DNA of 64,000 bases from an uncultured Flavobacteriaceae bacterium (GCA_937929935.1 CALFUL010000005.1:94387-158386); one strand, 5' to 3'; counted from the first letter of the stretch, positions 1 to 8,700 are shown. The notes: generated by a model from the sequence alone, not told the origin. Numbers and translations are program-made.

Positions 1-752
1 TTACCTCTGGCACCTATTATGCTGCGGCGAGTTCAACATTAGTTGACTGCTTTTCGCTAACTAGAACTCCTATTACCTACACCCTTTTTGATTTGCCAGA
101 GCTTACTGATGAAGAACAATTTTTATGCGAAAATACTTTGCTCACGCTTTCATCAAATATGATTAATGTAACCTTTGAATGGAGCACCGGAGAAACCACC
201 AATGCAATTCAAGTTGACACGCCAGGCACATACAGTCTTGAAGTTACTAATATGAATGGCTGTTCAGCCTCAAAAACATTTACTGTAATTGAAATTGAAC
301 AACCTGAATTTGAAGCTATTATTTCTGATGATGAAGATATCATGATAACCACAACAAATGAAGGTTTATTTGAATATGCACTTGACAATGGCCCCTTTCA
401 AGATAGTCCTGTTTTTGAATTGGTTGAAGGCGGTTTATATACAGTAAGAATTCGAGGCATCAATAATTGTGCTGAAGTTACTCAAGAATTTATTCATTTT
501 GTGATTCCGAAGTTTTTTACTCCGAACGGCGATTTTGTGAATGATGTTTTTACCATACAAGGCCTAGAATTTTTTAATGCGGTAGAGATTCGCATTTTCG
601 ACCGTTATGGCAAACTAATTACGCAATCAAACAGCACTGCTTTTTCTTGGGATGGTCGTTTTAACAGTACCCTTTTACCATCTTCTGATTACTGGTATCA
701 TATTCAAACTGAAAATCAAGAATACAAAGGGCATTTTGCTTTAAAACGATAG
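1..752 (+). CDS. T9SS type B sorting-domain surface protein (5' partial)
   Basis: The reading frame is open from the first bases of the window, so the start lies upstream; a TTG at 93 is only an internal codon. What remains is the C-terminal end of a large secreted protein. It has an Ig/SprB-like segment (GTYSLEVTNMNGCSA style) followed by a C-terminal domain running from PKFFTPNGDFVND through IRIFDRYGKLI to WDGRFN and YKGHFALKR. This is the gliding-motility-associated C-terminal domain, a type B signal for the type IX secretion system, which exports and anchors proteins at the cell surface in Bacteroidota. The passenger function cannot be read from this fragment. The family call is secure; substrate and role are unknown. 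Confidence 0.85.
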   Translation, partial: TSGTYYAAASSTLVDCFSLTRTPITYTLFDLPELTDEEQFLCENTLLTLSSNMINVTFEWSTGETTNAIQVDTPGTYSLEVTNMNGCSASKTFTVIEIEQPEFEAIISDDEDIMITTTNEGLFEYALDNGPFQDSPVFELVEGGLYTVRIRGINNCAEVTQEFIHFVIPKFFTPNGDFVNDVFTIQGLEFFNAVEIRIFDRYGKLITQSNSTAFSWDGRFNSTLLPSSDYWYHIQTENQEYKGHFALKR

Positions 753-802
753 ATTAAGAATTAATCATATTACTTTCCTAACTTTACCTTTCAAACACCG
801 CT

Positions 803-1681
803 ATGGGTAAATCATTTGAACAATATCAAAAACGCAAGCTGGTCTCATCCTACTTTTCAGTAGTATTGAGCATTGCCTTGGTTCTTTTTTTATTGGGTTC
901 ATTGGGTTTGCTATTATTGAACACCAAAAAAATGGCCGATCATTTTAAAGAACAGATTACCATTTCTGTTTTTCTAAAAGAGAATGCTAAAGAAATTGAA
1001 ATTAGTCAGCTGAAGCAAAATTTGACCATGGCTGAATACACCAAAACCGCCACGTACATTTCAAAAGAAAAAGCCGCTGAAAAATATAGTGAAGAAATTG
1101 GCGAAGACTTTGTTGATTTTTTAGGTTATAATCCGCTAAAAAATTCAATTGATGTCAACCTTAATGCCGACTTTGTATTGCCCGAAAAAATAAAAGAAAT
1201 CGCTACTGATCTCGCCGCGAAAGACTATGTTCAAGAAGTCAGTTATGATAAACCTTTGGTGGGGTTGCTTGCTGAAAACGTCAAAAAAATAGGATTCTGG
1301 ATTTTAGTAGCTAGCGGTATTTTTACCTTCATAGCGGTATTACTGATTAATAGTTCTATTCGATTATCAATCTACTCTAAACGTTTTATTATCAAAACTA
1401 TGCAAATGGTTGGGGCAACTAAAATGTTTATACGCAAGCCTTTTATCTGGACCAATATTAAGCTGGGCATGATCGGAGCCCTTATTGCAATCATTGCCAT
1501 TATTGGGGTGTTATTTTACGTGAATTCATTATTTCCGAGTTTAGAAATTTTCAAAGACGCTTCTATTTTTATCTTTTTATTTCTTGCTGTTTTCGGCTTA
1601 GGTATTTTAATTTCGTTGCTAAGCACCTTTTTTGCCACACAGCGGTTCTTGAATTTAAGATCTGACGAATTATATTATTAA
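803..1681 (+). CDS. ftsX: cell division protein FtsX
   Basis: This 292-residue integral membrane protein has the FtsX layout. One N-terminal membrane segment (about residues 14-40) is followed by an extracytoplasmic domain (about 45-165, with KENAKEIEISQL and YVQEVSYDKP). Three C-terminal membrane segments follow, with the RLSIYSKRFIIKTMQMVGAT stretch between the second and third helices typical of FtsX. FtsX partners the ATPase FtsE and controls peptidoglycan hydrolases at the septum. No ftsE lies nearby in the window, which is common in this phylum. It heads a tight same-strand run with a DUF3098 protein, uppP and truB. The start at 803 follows a 50-base gap after the previous stop. Confidence 0.9.
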   Translation: MGKSFEQYQKRKLVSSYFSVVLSIALVLFLLGSLGLLLLNTKKMADHFKEQITISVFLKENAKEIEISQLKQNLTMAEYTKTATYISKEKAAEKYSEEIGEDFVDFLGYNPLKNSIDVNLNADFVLPEKIKEIATDLAAKDYVQEVSYDKPLVGLLAENVKKIGFWILVASGIFTFIAVLLINSSIRLSIYSKRFIIKTMQMVGATKMFIRKPFIWTNIKLGMIGALIAIIAIIGVLFYVNSLFPSLEIFKDASIFIFLFLAVFGLGILISLLSTFFATQRFLNLRSDELYY

Positions 1682-1690
1682 CTTTGTGCT

Positions 1691-1960
1691 ATGAGCAAAA
1701 AGCAAACGCAACATTCTGAACACTTGCCAAAAAAGGAATTCATATTCCAAAAAAAGAATTATCTATTCATGTTTATTGGTATCGCTTTTATAGTTTTAGG
1801 CTTTATTCTAATGAGTGGTGGTGGCAGTGATGACCCCAACGTTTTTAACCCTGAAATTTATAGCTTCAGAAGAATTCGATTGGCACCTACTTTAGTTTTA
1901 ATAGGACTCGGCATTGAAGTGTACGCCATTTTGTTGAATCCGCATAAGAAGAAAAAATAA
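1691..1960 (+). CDS. DUF3098 family membrane protein
   Basis: This 89-residue protein has two membrane segments (about residues 24-42 and 65-83), a glycine-rich turn with MSGGGSDDPNVFNPEIY between them, and lysine-rich ends. That pattern (GFILMSGGG, then SFRRIRLAPTLVLIGL) is DUF3098, a small Bacteroidota family that usually sits between ftsX and uppP, as here. It starts 9 bases after the ftsX stop and ends directly before uppP, so translation is probably coupled. A role in envelope or division physiology is inferred only from this context. Confidence 0.85.
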   Translation: MSKKQTQHSEHLPKKEFIFQKKNYLFMFIGIAFIVLGFILMSGGGSDDPNVFNPEIYSFRRIRLAPTLVLIGLGIEVYAILLNPHKKKK

Positions 1961-1961
1961 T

Positions 1962-2759
1962 TTGGACATACTAGACGCTATTATACTTGGCATAATTCAA
2001 GGCCTTACAGAATTTTTACCCGTTTCATCAAGTGGTCATTTAGAATTGGGCAAAGCTATATTAGGAGACAATTCTGTACCCGAAGAAAGTTTATTATTTA
2101 CCGTAGTGCTTCACTTTGCAACAGCCTTAAGTACGCTGGTTGTATTTAGAAAAGATGTATGGGAAATTCTTCGCGGACTCTTTAGTTTTAAATGGAATGA
2201 AGAAACTAAGTTCTCTGTTAAAATTATTATTTCAATGCTACCTGCAGTTTTGTTAGGCTTATTTTTTGAAGAACAATTAGAAGCTTTTTTCGGTGGTAAT
2301 ATTCGTTTTGTAGGTTTTATGCTACTCATAACGGCGGCGCTACTTTATTTTGCTGACAAAGCCAAAGACACTGATAAAAAAGTAAGTTTTAAAAACGCCT
2401 TTTTAATAGGTATTTCACAAGCCATTGCCATGTTACCTGGTATTTCAAGAAGTGGCGCTACTATTTCAACCTCTGTATTATTAGGGGTTGATAAAACAAA
2501 GGCGGCACGTTTTTCTTTTTTAATGGTGGTACCCTTGATTTTTGGTAAAATTGGAAAAGATTTGATGAGTGGCGATTTGACATTTACAGGCGAGAATAAT
2601 GTGGCCATGGGTGCAGGGTTTATTGCCGCTTTCTTAGCTGGTTTAGCTGCCTGTACCTGGATGATTCAATTGGTTAAAAAGAGTAAACTTTCATACTTCT
2701 CAATCTACTGTCTCATTGTTGGCTTAATTGCAATTGGCTATGGGTTTTATGCCTCTTAA
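1962..2759 (+). CDS. uppP: undecaprenyl-diphosphatase UppP (BacA)
   Basis: UppP dephosphorylates undecaprenyl pyrophosphate to recycle the lipid carrier for peptidoglycan and other envelope polymers. The 265-residue polytopic membrane protein shows both family signatures: EFLPVSSSGHL near residues 17-27 and PGISRSGATIS near 159-169, which carry the catalytic glutamate, histidine, serine and arginine. Length matches the family. The start is TTG at 1962, one base after the upstream stop; it gives the standard MDILDAIILGIIQG N-terminus, and no ATG fits better. It belongs to the ftsX-DUF3098-uppP-truB run. Confidence 0.95.
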   Translation: MDILDAIILGIIQGLTEFLPVSSSGHLELGKAILGDNSVPEESLLFTVVLHFATALSTLVVFRKDVWEILRGLFSFKWNEETKFSVKIIISMLPAVLLGLFFEEQLEAFFGGNIRFVGFMLLITAALLYFADKAKDTDKKVSFKNAFLIGISQAIAMLPGISRSGATISTSVLLGVDKTKAARFSFLMVVPLIFGKIGKDLMSGDLTFTGENNVAMGAGFIAAFLAGLAACTWMIQLVKKSKLSYFSIYCLIVGLIAIGYGFYAS

Positions 2760-2771
2760 TCCTATATTTAT

Positions 2772-3482
2772 ATGGATGTAAGAACTAAAGACGACTTTCT
2801 AAACGGACAATTACTACTTATTGACAAACCGCTAAGTTGGTCCTCTTTTCAAGCGGTAAATAAATTGAAATGGGCCATTAGAAAAAAATTCAATCTAAAG
2901 AAAATCAAAATAGGACATGCTGGTACTTTAGATCCACTTGCCACAGGTTTACTATTGATTTGCACCGGAAAGTTTACCAAAACCATTAACAATCTTCAAG
3001 GTCAAATAAAAGAATATACAGGCGAAATTACGCTCGGTGGCACTACGCCTTCATATGATCTAGAAACTGAAATTGACGCTACTTTTTCTATAAATCATAT
3101 TACTGAACAAAAGATTCAAGAAACCACCCAACAATTTATAGGTCAAATTGAACAAATACCGCCTATATTTTCGGCCCTGAAAAAAGACGGAAAACGACTC
3201 TATGAATACGCGCGTGACGGGGTAACAGTTGAAATCAAGAAAAGACAAATTACCATTACAGAATTTGAAATTGTAGCCATAAAAATGCCCGTAATTGAAT
3301 TTAGAGTTGTGTGCAGCAAAGGAACCTATATACGTTCTTTGGCGCATGATTTTGGAAAAGCCTTGAATGCTGGCGCACATTTAACAGCATTAAGAAGAAC
3401 CAAAATAGGAGATTACAACGTAAATAATGCGATAGACCCTTTAGAATTTGAACGTGCATTACTAGACAATAATGACATTTGA
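2772..3482 (+). CDS. truB: tRNA pseudouridine(55) synthase TruB
   Basis: TruB converts uridine 55 in the T-loop of tRNAs to pseudouridine. The 236-residue protein carries the TruB signature with GHAGTLDPLATGLL at about residues 48-61, where Asp54 is the catalytic aspartate. Downstream it has IPPIFSALKKDGKRLYEYAR and CSKGTYIRSLAHDFG, both family hallmarks. It is short because it lacks a C-terminal PUA domain, as is usual in Bacteroidota. It lies 12 bases after uppP and ends the conserved run. Confidence 0.95.
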   Translation: MDVRTKDDFLNGQLLLIDKPLSWSSFQAVNKLKWAIRKKFNLKKIKIGHAGTLDPLATGLLLICTGKFTKTINNLQGQIKEYTGEITLGGTTPSYDLETEIDATFSINHITEQKIQETTQQFIGQIEQIPPIFSALKKDGKRLYEYARDGVTVEIKKRQITITEFEIVAIKMPVIEFRVVCSKGTYIRSLAHDFGKALNAGAHLTALRRTKIGDYNVNNAIDPLEFERALLDNNDI

Positions 3483-3556
3483 CAACAAAAAACGAAGTTG
3501 CATTTTCCGTTTATCGAAAAATTTAAATTTTTATACCAATTGCCAGTTATAGCACT

Positions 3557-4288
3557 ATGAGCTTTAATCGTAAACAATTATCGTTTTTGATTACTTTTTT
3601 TTCACTTGCAATTGTGGTGTTGGTGCTATTCAACATTCAATTAGGTAAGGTAGGAAGCGTTGATGATGAATACATTGTTGAAATGATGCTTGCTGAAGAA
3701 GATATTGAGACTCTTTTAAAAGAGAAAGAAATGCTCGAAAAGATGCAAGAAGTTGAACCAATCAAAAGTCATACGGCGATAAATGAAAAATTAAAATCAA
3801 GCGTTCAAGAGCCTGAACCTCTCAAAACCTTAGAAGAGCTTAGGCAAGAAGTATTATCAGCTGAAAACAATAGTTCTTCAGATGAGTTTGGCAATGAAGA
3901 ATACACCTCTAAAGTGAAGGAACTTGCACAAAAGAGAGCCAATAAAAAACAACTATTAACTGAAAAAGAAAAGGAGAAAGAAGCGTTCACTAATGAGTTA
4001 TCAGATCGAAAAACCTCAATTTCATATTCTTTAGTAAATCGCAAGCATTATAATTTGCCTCCGCCTATTTATACCTGTCTAGAAGGTGGCAAAGTGGTTA
4101 TCAATATCACTGTTGATTCAAATGGCTATGTAACTGAAGCCAACTTAAATCAAAAAAGCTCTAGCACTACCAATTGGTGTTTGATTGACAATGCAATAAC
4201 GTATGCCCGTAGAGCTGAATTTAATTCTTCAAATTTAAACGCTCAAAAAGGCACCATTACCTATCTGTTTCAACAAAAGGCACGTTAA
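3557..4288 (+). CDS. TonB-like energy transducer domain protein
   Basis: This 243-residue protein has one N-terminal membrane anchor (about residues 8-28) and a long charged, coiled-coil-prone middle rich in E, K and Q (about 45-155). Its compact C-terminal domain (about 165-243: GGKVVINITVDSNGYVTEANLNQ, WCLIDNAITYARRAEFN, KGTITYLFQ) resembles the TonB C-terminal fold that contacts TonB-dependent receptors. The usual proline-rich periplasmic spacer is replaced by the Glu/Lys helix, so this may be a TonB paralogue or a structural relative rather than a general TonB. No exbB or exbD is adjacent. It starts 74 bases after truB. Confidence 0.6.
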   Translation: MSFNRKQLSFLITFFSLAIVVLVLFNIQLGKVGSVDDEYIVEMMLAEEDIETLLKEKEMLEKMQEVEPIKSHTAINEKLKSSVQEPEPLKTLEELRQEVLSAENNSSSDEFGNEEYTSKVKELAQKRANKKQLLTEKEKEKEAFTNELSDRKTSISYSLVNRKHYNLPPPIYTCLEGGKVVINITVDSNGYVTEANLNQKSSSTTNWCLIDNAITYARRAEFNSSNLNAQKGTITYLFQQKAR

Positions 4289-4350
4289 AGTAAAATTTCA
4301 AAAAAACAAAACCCAAATTCCAAAAAATATATACTATTGCGTACAGAAAT

Positions 4351-4953
4351 TTACAGCGTTTCTAAAAGATCCGCAAGAACACTTAGTCCTTTGTCTTTAT
4401 TATACCAAACCTGAAGATCTTCTTTGAATTGCGCATCTAATGTGTCATGTTCTGCTTTATAATCTTCAACCAATTTGGTTGCGGCTTTTGAACGTGGGCC
4501 CCAATCACCCAGTACTTGAGATGTGTTACCATCAATAGCTATTAGTTTAGGTATTGACATTGCGTCATTGGTTAAAAACTGATTCATTAAAGCTTCATGC
4601 TCATCGCGCAGCACAATTTTCAATGTTATATTAGGGTTTAATTCTGCTATTTTATTCATTACAGGTAAAGATGGCGAAGCATCGCCACACCAGCTCTCTG
4701 TAAGAACCAACCAAGTAATTTTATTGTTTACAGTTTTAATTTTTGCTACTGCTTCTTCACTAAACTTTAGCGTTTTATCCCAACGTTTCATTCGGCGATC
4801 ATTCAACTGGGTATAGTTTGTTAAAGCTTCTGTTTGATGAGGTCCGGTAGATTTACCCTCTTTAGCTAACTGTGAAACCAGGCTGCGATAGGTTTCATAT
4901 GAAATCGCTTTGAGCAAAGCCTCTTGAATAAGCTTTCCTGTGGATTTTTCCAT
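4351..4953 (-). CDS. thioredoxin family protein with single-Cys WCGDA motif
   Basis: This 200-residue cytoplasmic protein (no signal peptide) has a helical N-terminal third and then a thioredoxin-like domain. LVLTESWCGDASPSLPVMNKIA at about residues 82-103 occupies the active-site position. The second cysteine of CxxC is replaced, leaving only Cys89 in WCGDA, as is known for a Bacteroidota/Firmicutes thioredoxin-like family. A classical dithiol mechanism is therefore unlikely. The later SIPKLIAIDG supplies the cis-proline region. It is transcribed towards the TonB-like gene and has no obvious operon partner. Confidence 0.8.
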   Translation of the reverse strand: MEKSTGKLIQEALLKAISYETYRSLVSQLAKEGKSTGPHQTEALTNYTQLNDRRMKRWDKTLKFSEEAVAKIKTVNNKITWLVLTESWCGDASPSLPVMNKIAELNPNITLKIVLRDEHEALMNQFLTNDAMSIPKLIAIDGNTSQVLGDWGPRSKAATKLVEDYKAEHDTLDAQFKEDLQVWYNKDKGLSVLADLLETL

Positions 4954-5036
4954 AATTTTTAATTTGAATACCCTTTGTAGTATTAAAGTTGTAAAACTTA
5001 CATCAGGAAGCTTATCCTATAAATCAACTCAAACAA

Positions 5037-5921
5037 TTATAGCATTCGTTTTTTAATCATGCCCCCTCGAGTATCATTGACTTTATGCATAATAACAAAA
5101 GCTTTAGGGTCAATTTTAGTAATCTCCACATTAAGTTTACGAATCTCTAGTCTGGTTATTACGGTATAAATAACATCATACTCTGTATGACGTCCTTTTT
5201 TACCAAAGCCCCCTGTGGCTTTATAAATTGTAAGACCTCGACCCAACTTTTCAATAATCATCTCACGAAGCTCTTCACTATAGTCTGAAATGATAGTTAC
5301 ACCTGTATATTCTTCTATACCCTCAGCTACAAAATCTAATGTTTTAGAGGCGGCCAAATAGGTCAACATAGAATACAAAGCAGTTTCTATTGATAAAAAA
5401 TAGGCCGCAGCAAGAAAGACTAAGATATTTATAAGGATAATTATATCTCCAATAGTAGTTCCGAGTTTTCTACTCAAGAAAATGGCTAGCACTTCAGTGC
5501 CATCGAGTACACTACCCCCTCGTATCGAAAGACCAATTCCAGCACCCAAAAAAAACCCACCAAACACAGCAACCAACAATTTATCTTGAGTAACTTCAGG
5601 AAAATTGACAGTAGCAAGCACAAGGGCTAAGCCTAAGATGCCTATTGTGGTTTTAATAGCGAATGCTCTTCCGATTACTTTAAAACCTAATATCACAAAA
5701 GGTATATTAACCAAAACTATGAGCAGTGACAACGGCACTGACCAAGTCTCTGCAATTAATAGTGAAATACCCGTGGCACCACCATCAATGAAACGGTTAG
5801 GGAGCAAGAAACTTTCTAAACCAAATGCCGCAGAACCAATACCTAAGAGTATAAACATACTGTCACGCAACAGTACTTTCTTTTTGAATCTACTTGAATC
5901 TTTAGTTTTAAGTTCACTCAT
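5037..5921 (-). CDS. YitT family membrane protein
   Basis: This 294-residue protein has an N-terminal block of five to six membrane helices (about residues 18-195). The block includes FLLPNRFIDGGATGISLLI and GSVLDGTEVLAIFLSRKLG, the YitT_membrane signatures. A cytoplasmic DUF2179 domain follows (about 205-290), with YSEELREMIIEKLGRGLTIYKATGGF and the ending DPKAFVIMHKVNDTRGG. Members are widespread, but their transported substrate is not established. It is monocistronic, and the region upstream contains an unexplained inverted repeat. Confidence 0.9.
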   Translation of the reverse strand: MSELKTKDSSRFKKKVLLRDSMFILLGIGSAAFGLESFLLPNRFIDGGATGISLLIAETWSVPLSLLIVLVNIPFVILGFKVIGRAFAIKTTIGILGLALVLATVNFPEVTQDKLLVAVFGGFFLGAGIGLSIRGGSVLDGTEVLAIFLSRKLGTTIGDIIILINILVFLAAAYFLSIETALYSMLTYLAASKTLDFVAEGIEEYTGVTIISDYSEELREMIIEKLGRGLTIYKATGGFGKKGRHTEYDVIYTVITRLEIRKLNVEITKIDPKAFVIMHKVNDTRGGMIKKRML

Positions 5922-6020
5922 ATGCCTTATAAATTCTTTAGATTTACCGCTAAGCTATTAAAAAGTTTTGCTTTTGAATGATAGAATTTATTTTGAACTG
6001 AGTTAGTTTATTTAAAATTT

Positions 6021-6085
6021 TGTGAAACGCCAGTCATTCTTTGATGAAACTTCGCAGCCAAAAACACATATGACTGGTGTTCACA
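6021..6085. repeat. Imperfect inverted repeat between yitT-like gene and tag
   Basis: The arm TGTGAAACGCCAGTCAT at 6021-6037 is nearly complementary to ATGACTGGTGTTCACA at 6070-6085 (one bulge and one mismatch), with a loop of about 32 bases. It lies in the 245-base divergent gap between yitT and tag. No T-tract follows, so it does not look like a terminator. It could be a structured leader, a small RNA or the remnant of a short mobile repeat. Confidence 0.5.
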
Positions 6086-6166
6086 GAATAAAATACTTGT
6101 CAAAGCCATTCGAAGATTTGAAATCGCTTCTTAATTTTCTACTATCTTTATTCTACAATAAAAGCT

Positions 6167-6730
6167 ATGAAAAAACATAAATGCGGCTGGTGTATAGGCG
6201 ATAATCTATATGAAGCATATCATGATCTTGAATGGGGTACACCCGTTAAAGACGATCATGAATTATTTGAGTTTTTAATTCTTGAAACTTTTCAAGCAGG
6301 TTTGAGTTGGATTACCATTTTGAAAAAACGCAAGAATTTCAGAAAGGCGTTCGACAATTTTGATTATAAAAAAATTGCAAAATACACTCAGGAAAAGAAG
6401 GATATTCTTTTGCAAGATGCTGGAATTGTCAGAAACAAGCTTAAAGTAAATGCTACTATTACTAATGCTCAACTCTTCATAGAAATTCAAAAAGAGTTTG
6501 GTAGTTTCAGTGCATACATTTGGGCCTTTGTAGATGGCAAACCCATTAAGAACAAAATCAAAAATTATAAAGACGGACCTGCAAATACGCCCCTTTCTGA
6601 TACCATTAGCAAAGACCTCAAGAAAAGAGGCTTTAAATTTGTAGGAAGCACAGTTATATATGCATTTATGCAAGCTACAGGAATGGTAAATGATCATGAA
6701 ATCAGTTGTTTTCGCTATGAAGAAGTTTAG
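6167..6730 (+). CDS. tag: DNA-3-methyladenine glycosylase I
   Basis: Tag removes 3-methyladenine from alkylated DNA in base excision repair. The 187-residue protein matches the family from end to end. The N-terminus KCGWCIGDNLYEAYHDLEWGTP carries zinc-ligand Cys and His positions, FQAGLSWITILKKRKNFRKAF follows, and the C-terminus FMQATGMVNDHEISCFRYEE supplies the remaining His and Cys ligands. Length is typical. The start at 6167 gives the expected MKKHKCGWC. Its last 14 bases overlap the next gene's proposed start. Confidence 0.93.
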   Translation: MKKHKCGWCIGDNLYEAYHDLEWGTPVKDDHELFEFLILETFQAGLSWITILKKRKNFRKAFDNFDYKKIAKYTQEKKDILLQDAGIVRNKLKVNATITNAQLFIEIQKEFGSFSAYIWAFVDGKPIKNKIKNYKDGPANTPLSDTISKDLKKRGFKFVGSTVIYAFMQATGMVNDHEISCFRYEEV

Positions 6731-7292
6731 ATTAATTTATATTCTCTTAGTAAGTTTCGTTTGTTCAGGTCAAAGCGAATTAGAATCAGAACACCGAATT
6801 CGAAAAATTCAATTTCCAGATGAAGCACATACTTACGTTCAAAATAAGGTAAATGACGCAAGGCGGTATCGCTATTATAAAGAAGTAGATAGTGGTGCAA
6901 CTACGTATAAAACAAAATTTAAAAAAGACCGGTTACATTATGGTCTCGCTTTTAATGCAAAAGGCAAACCGCTGTTCATAGAAATAAGAATTAAAGAAGT
7001 CGATTTTCCTGAAGATAGTTACAAAAGTTTAAACACGTATTTGCAAAAACAATTTACTAAATATCATATTAGAAGAAGGTTTCAACAATATAATTTAGTA
7101 GACAACAATACTGAAAAAACCTTAGAGAATGCCTTTCAAAATATACTATTGCCCAGTTTAAATTACAAACTACTTGTCACAGGTAAAAAGAATAAAAAAT
7201 ACAAGAAATATGAAGTGTTTTTTAATGCCGATGGAAATTTCATCAAGCTACAAAAAACCTTGCCAAAAAATCATGACCGCGTGCTTTATTAG
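6717..7292 (+). CDS. exported protein of unknown function
   Basis: I do not recognise this 191-residue protein. The ATG at 6717 gives MKKFRLIYILLVSFVCSGQ, a good Sec signal peptide with likely cleavage after CSG; longer in-frame starts put an unlikely extension ahead of it. The mature protein is basic and rich in Tyr and Lys, with no cysteine pattern or repeats. Its C-terminal part (about 130-190) has alternating hydrophobic residues suggesting beta-strands. It overlaps the end of tag by 14 bases and is probably co-transcribed with it. A periplasmic or surface location is inferred. Confidence 0.65.
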   Translation: MKKFRLIYILLVSFVCSGQSELESEHRIRKIQFPDEAHTYVQNKVNDARRYRYYKEVDSGATTYKTKFKKDRLHYGLAFNAKGKPLFIEIRIKEVDFPEDSYKSLNTYLQKQFTKYHIRRRFQQYNLVDNNTEKTLENAFQNILLPSLNYKLLVTGKKNKKYKKYEVFFNADGNFIKLQKTLPKNHDRVLY

Positions 7293-7298
7293 AGCATT

Positions 7299-7967
7299 CT
7301 AATTGTCTTTCTTCAATAATGCAATAAAGTCATCTCGAGGTATCTCTTCAGCCCCTAAACTTGCTAAATGATTAGTGTGCAATTGACAATCAATAAGCGT
7401 ATACTTCTTTTCTTCCAGTTCTTTTGCTAAATGAATAAATGCAAACTTAGACGCATTACTCACTTTGCTAAACATGCTTTCGCCACAAAATACATGTCCT
7501 AAATCAATACCATATAAACCCCCAACAAGTTCGTCTTCTTGCCACACTTCATATGAGGTAGCAAAGCCTTTTTCATGCAAATGCAAATAGGCCTGTTGCA
7601 TGTCAGCGGTAATCCATGTGCCTTGTTGCCCATCTCTTTTAACACCAGCGCATGCTTGAAGTACCTGTTCAAAACATGTATTCTTGCTTAACGTGAACTG
7701 ATTACTATTCAACACTTTTCGCATGCTTTTTGAAATTTTGATTTCCTTGGGATACAAAACCATTCTGGGATCAGGACTCCACCATAAAATCAATGAATCT
7801 TCATTAAACCACGGAAAAATACCGTTTTGATATGCCAGTAATAAACGTTCAGAAGACAAGTCGCCTCCTGCCGCAAGAAGACCTTCTTCATTGGCATTTT
7901 CTACCTCAGGAAAATGTATCCGGTCATCTAAAAAGTGTAGTGTATTTTGTTGTTTTTCTGGTTTCAA
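7299..7967 (-). CDS. aat: leucyl/phenylalanyl-tRNA--protein transferase
   Basis: Aat transfers Leu or Phe from aminoacyl-tRNA to the N-terminus of proteins bearing Lys or Arg, marking them for ClpS/ClpAP in the N-end rule pathway. The 222-residue protein shows the family signatures: GGDLSSERLLLAYQNGIFPWF near residues 34-54, WWSPDPRMVL near 62-71, GGLYGIDLGHVFCGESMFS near 148-166 and IDCQLHTNHLASLGA near the end. It is convergent with the exported protein gene, with only 6 bases between their stops. Confidence 0.95.
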   Translation of the reverse strand: MKPEKQQNTLHFLDDRIHFPEVENANEEGLLAAGGDLSSERLLLAYQNGIFPWFNEDSLILWWSPDPRMVLYPKEIKISKSMRKVLNSNQFTLSKNTCFEQVLQACAGVKRDGQQGTWITADMQQAYLHLHEKGFATSYEVWQEDELVGGLYGIDLGHVFCGESMFSKVSNASKFAFIHLAKELEEKKYTLIDCQLHTNHLASLGAEEIPRDDFIALLKKDN

Positions 7968-8080
7968 TGTTTTTCTTCTATAATCGAAATTTGTGGTTTT
8001 ACTTTTGAATTTCTTTTAGGATTACCCCAAAATAATTGCCAATAAAATTAAGCATTACTCAAGAATACAACCCAATAAAA

Positions 8081-8107
8081 AAGGCTCTATTTTAACAATA
8101 GAGCCTT
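8081..8107 (-). terminator. Rho-independent terminator after the DUF3127 gene
   Basis: The arm AAGGCTCTAT at 8081-8090 pairs perfectly with ATAGAGCCTT at 8098-8107 across a 7-base loop. Read on the minus strand, the stem is followed by a run of T residues, so it ends transcription of the DUF3127 gene before aat. Confidence 0.85.
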
Positions 8108-8128
8108 CAAAATAATACGTTTTAAACC

Positions 8129-8509
8129 TTAAAAAGGTAGATCATCATGATCTTTCTCATTTAAGGTATCAACAGGCTCAAAAGCTTCAGCTGGTGGCGC
8201 TGGCGGAATACCTGCATCAGCTGGTGCCGCAGCTTGTAAGTTTTCAATACGCCAACCTTGAATTGAGTTGAAATATTTTACTTCGCCTTGAGGGTTTGTC
8301 CATTCCCGACCTCTAAGGTTTATGCTAACTTTTACATCTTGACCTACTGCATAACTGTTAAGTAAATCAGATTTATCTTGTACAAACTCAACCATTAAAT
8401 GCTGCGGGTATTGCTCTTCAGTAGTGACTACAAGCTCTCTTTTTCTGAACCCATTACTTCCAAAAGTTTGGGTTTCTCCTATCATTTTGATTTTTCCTTC
8501 AATTTCCAT
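8129..8509 (-). CDS. DUF3127 protein, SSB-like OB fold with acidic tip
   Basis: This 126-residue protein has an N-terminal beta-rich domain of DUF3127 type (about residues 1-92, starting MEIEGKIKMIGETQTFGSNGF). A Pro/Ala-rich flexible linker (about 93-112) and an acidic end, NEKDHDDLPF, follow. The architecture of OB-like domain, disordered linker and DDLPF tip is that of single-stranded DNA-binding proteins. The SSB encoded at 34459-34947 ends with the same DDLPF. In SSBs this tip recruits repair and replication partners. A nucleic-acid or SSB-partner role is inferred. It is monocistronic with its own terminator. Confidence 0.85.
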   Translation of the reverse strand: MEIEGKIKMIGETQTFGSNGFRKRELVVTTEEQYPQHLMVEFVQDKSDLLNSYAVGQDVKVSINLRGREWTNPQGEVKYFNSIQGWRIENLQAAAPADAGIPPAPPAEAFEPVDTLNEKDHDDLPF

Positions 8510-8683
8510 GATTATGAATTATATGTGAACTAATTATTAAGAAATAAATGTAGTGGTAAAGTAGTAAATCGCCTAACATAAAATGAACAAGTTATTAAAG
8601 TTTATGAAAAAAAATTGATGCCGATAAGAAAGGTTTAGAACGCCTATTGCAAAACTGTTTTAACATTGTACTACAAATTGCTT

Positions 8684-8691
8684 TATATTTG
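8684..8691 (+). promoter_or_regulatory. -7 promoter element of the histidine kinase gene
   Basis: TATATTTG matches the Bacteroidota -7 consensus TAnnTTTG. It ends only 9 bases before the preferred ATG at 8701, so the transcript would have a very short leader or none. A TTG at 8666-8668 is a weak -33 candidate with a shorter-than-usual 15-base spacing. Confidence 0.5.
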
Positions 8692-8700
8692 AATCTACAG

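Noticed and set aside
2345..2608. Minus-strand open frame inside uppP
   Set aside because: It lies wholly within a well-supported gene, has no homology-like pattern, and follows from the codon bias of the sense strand.
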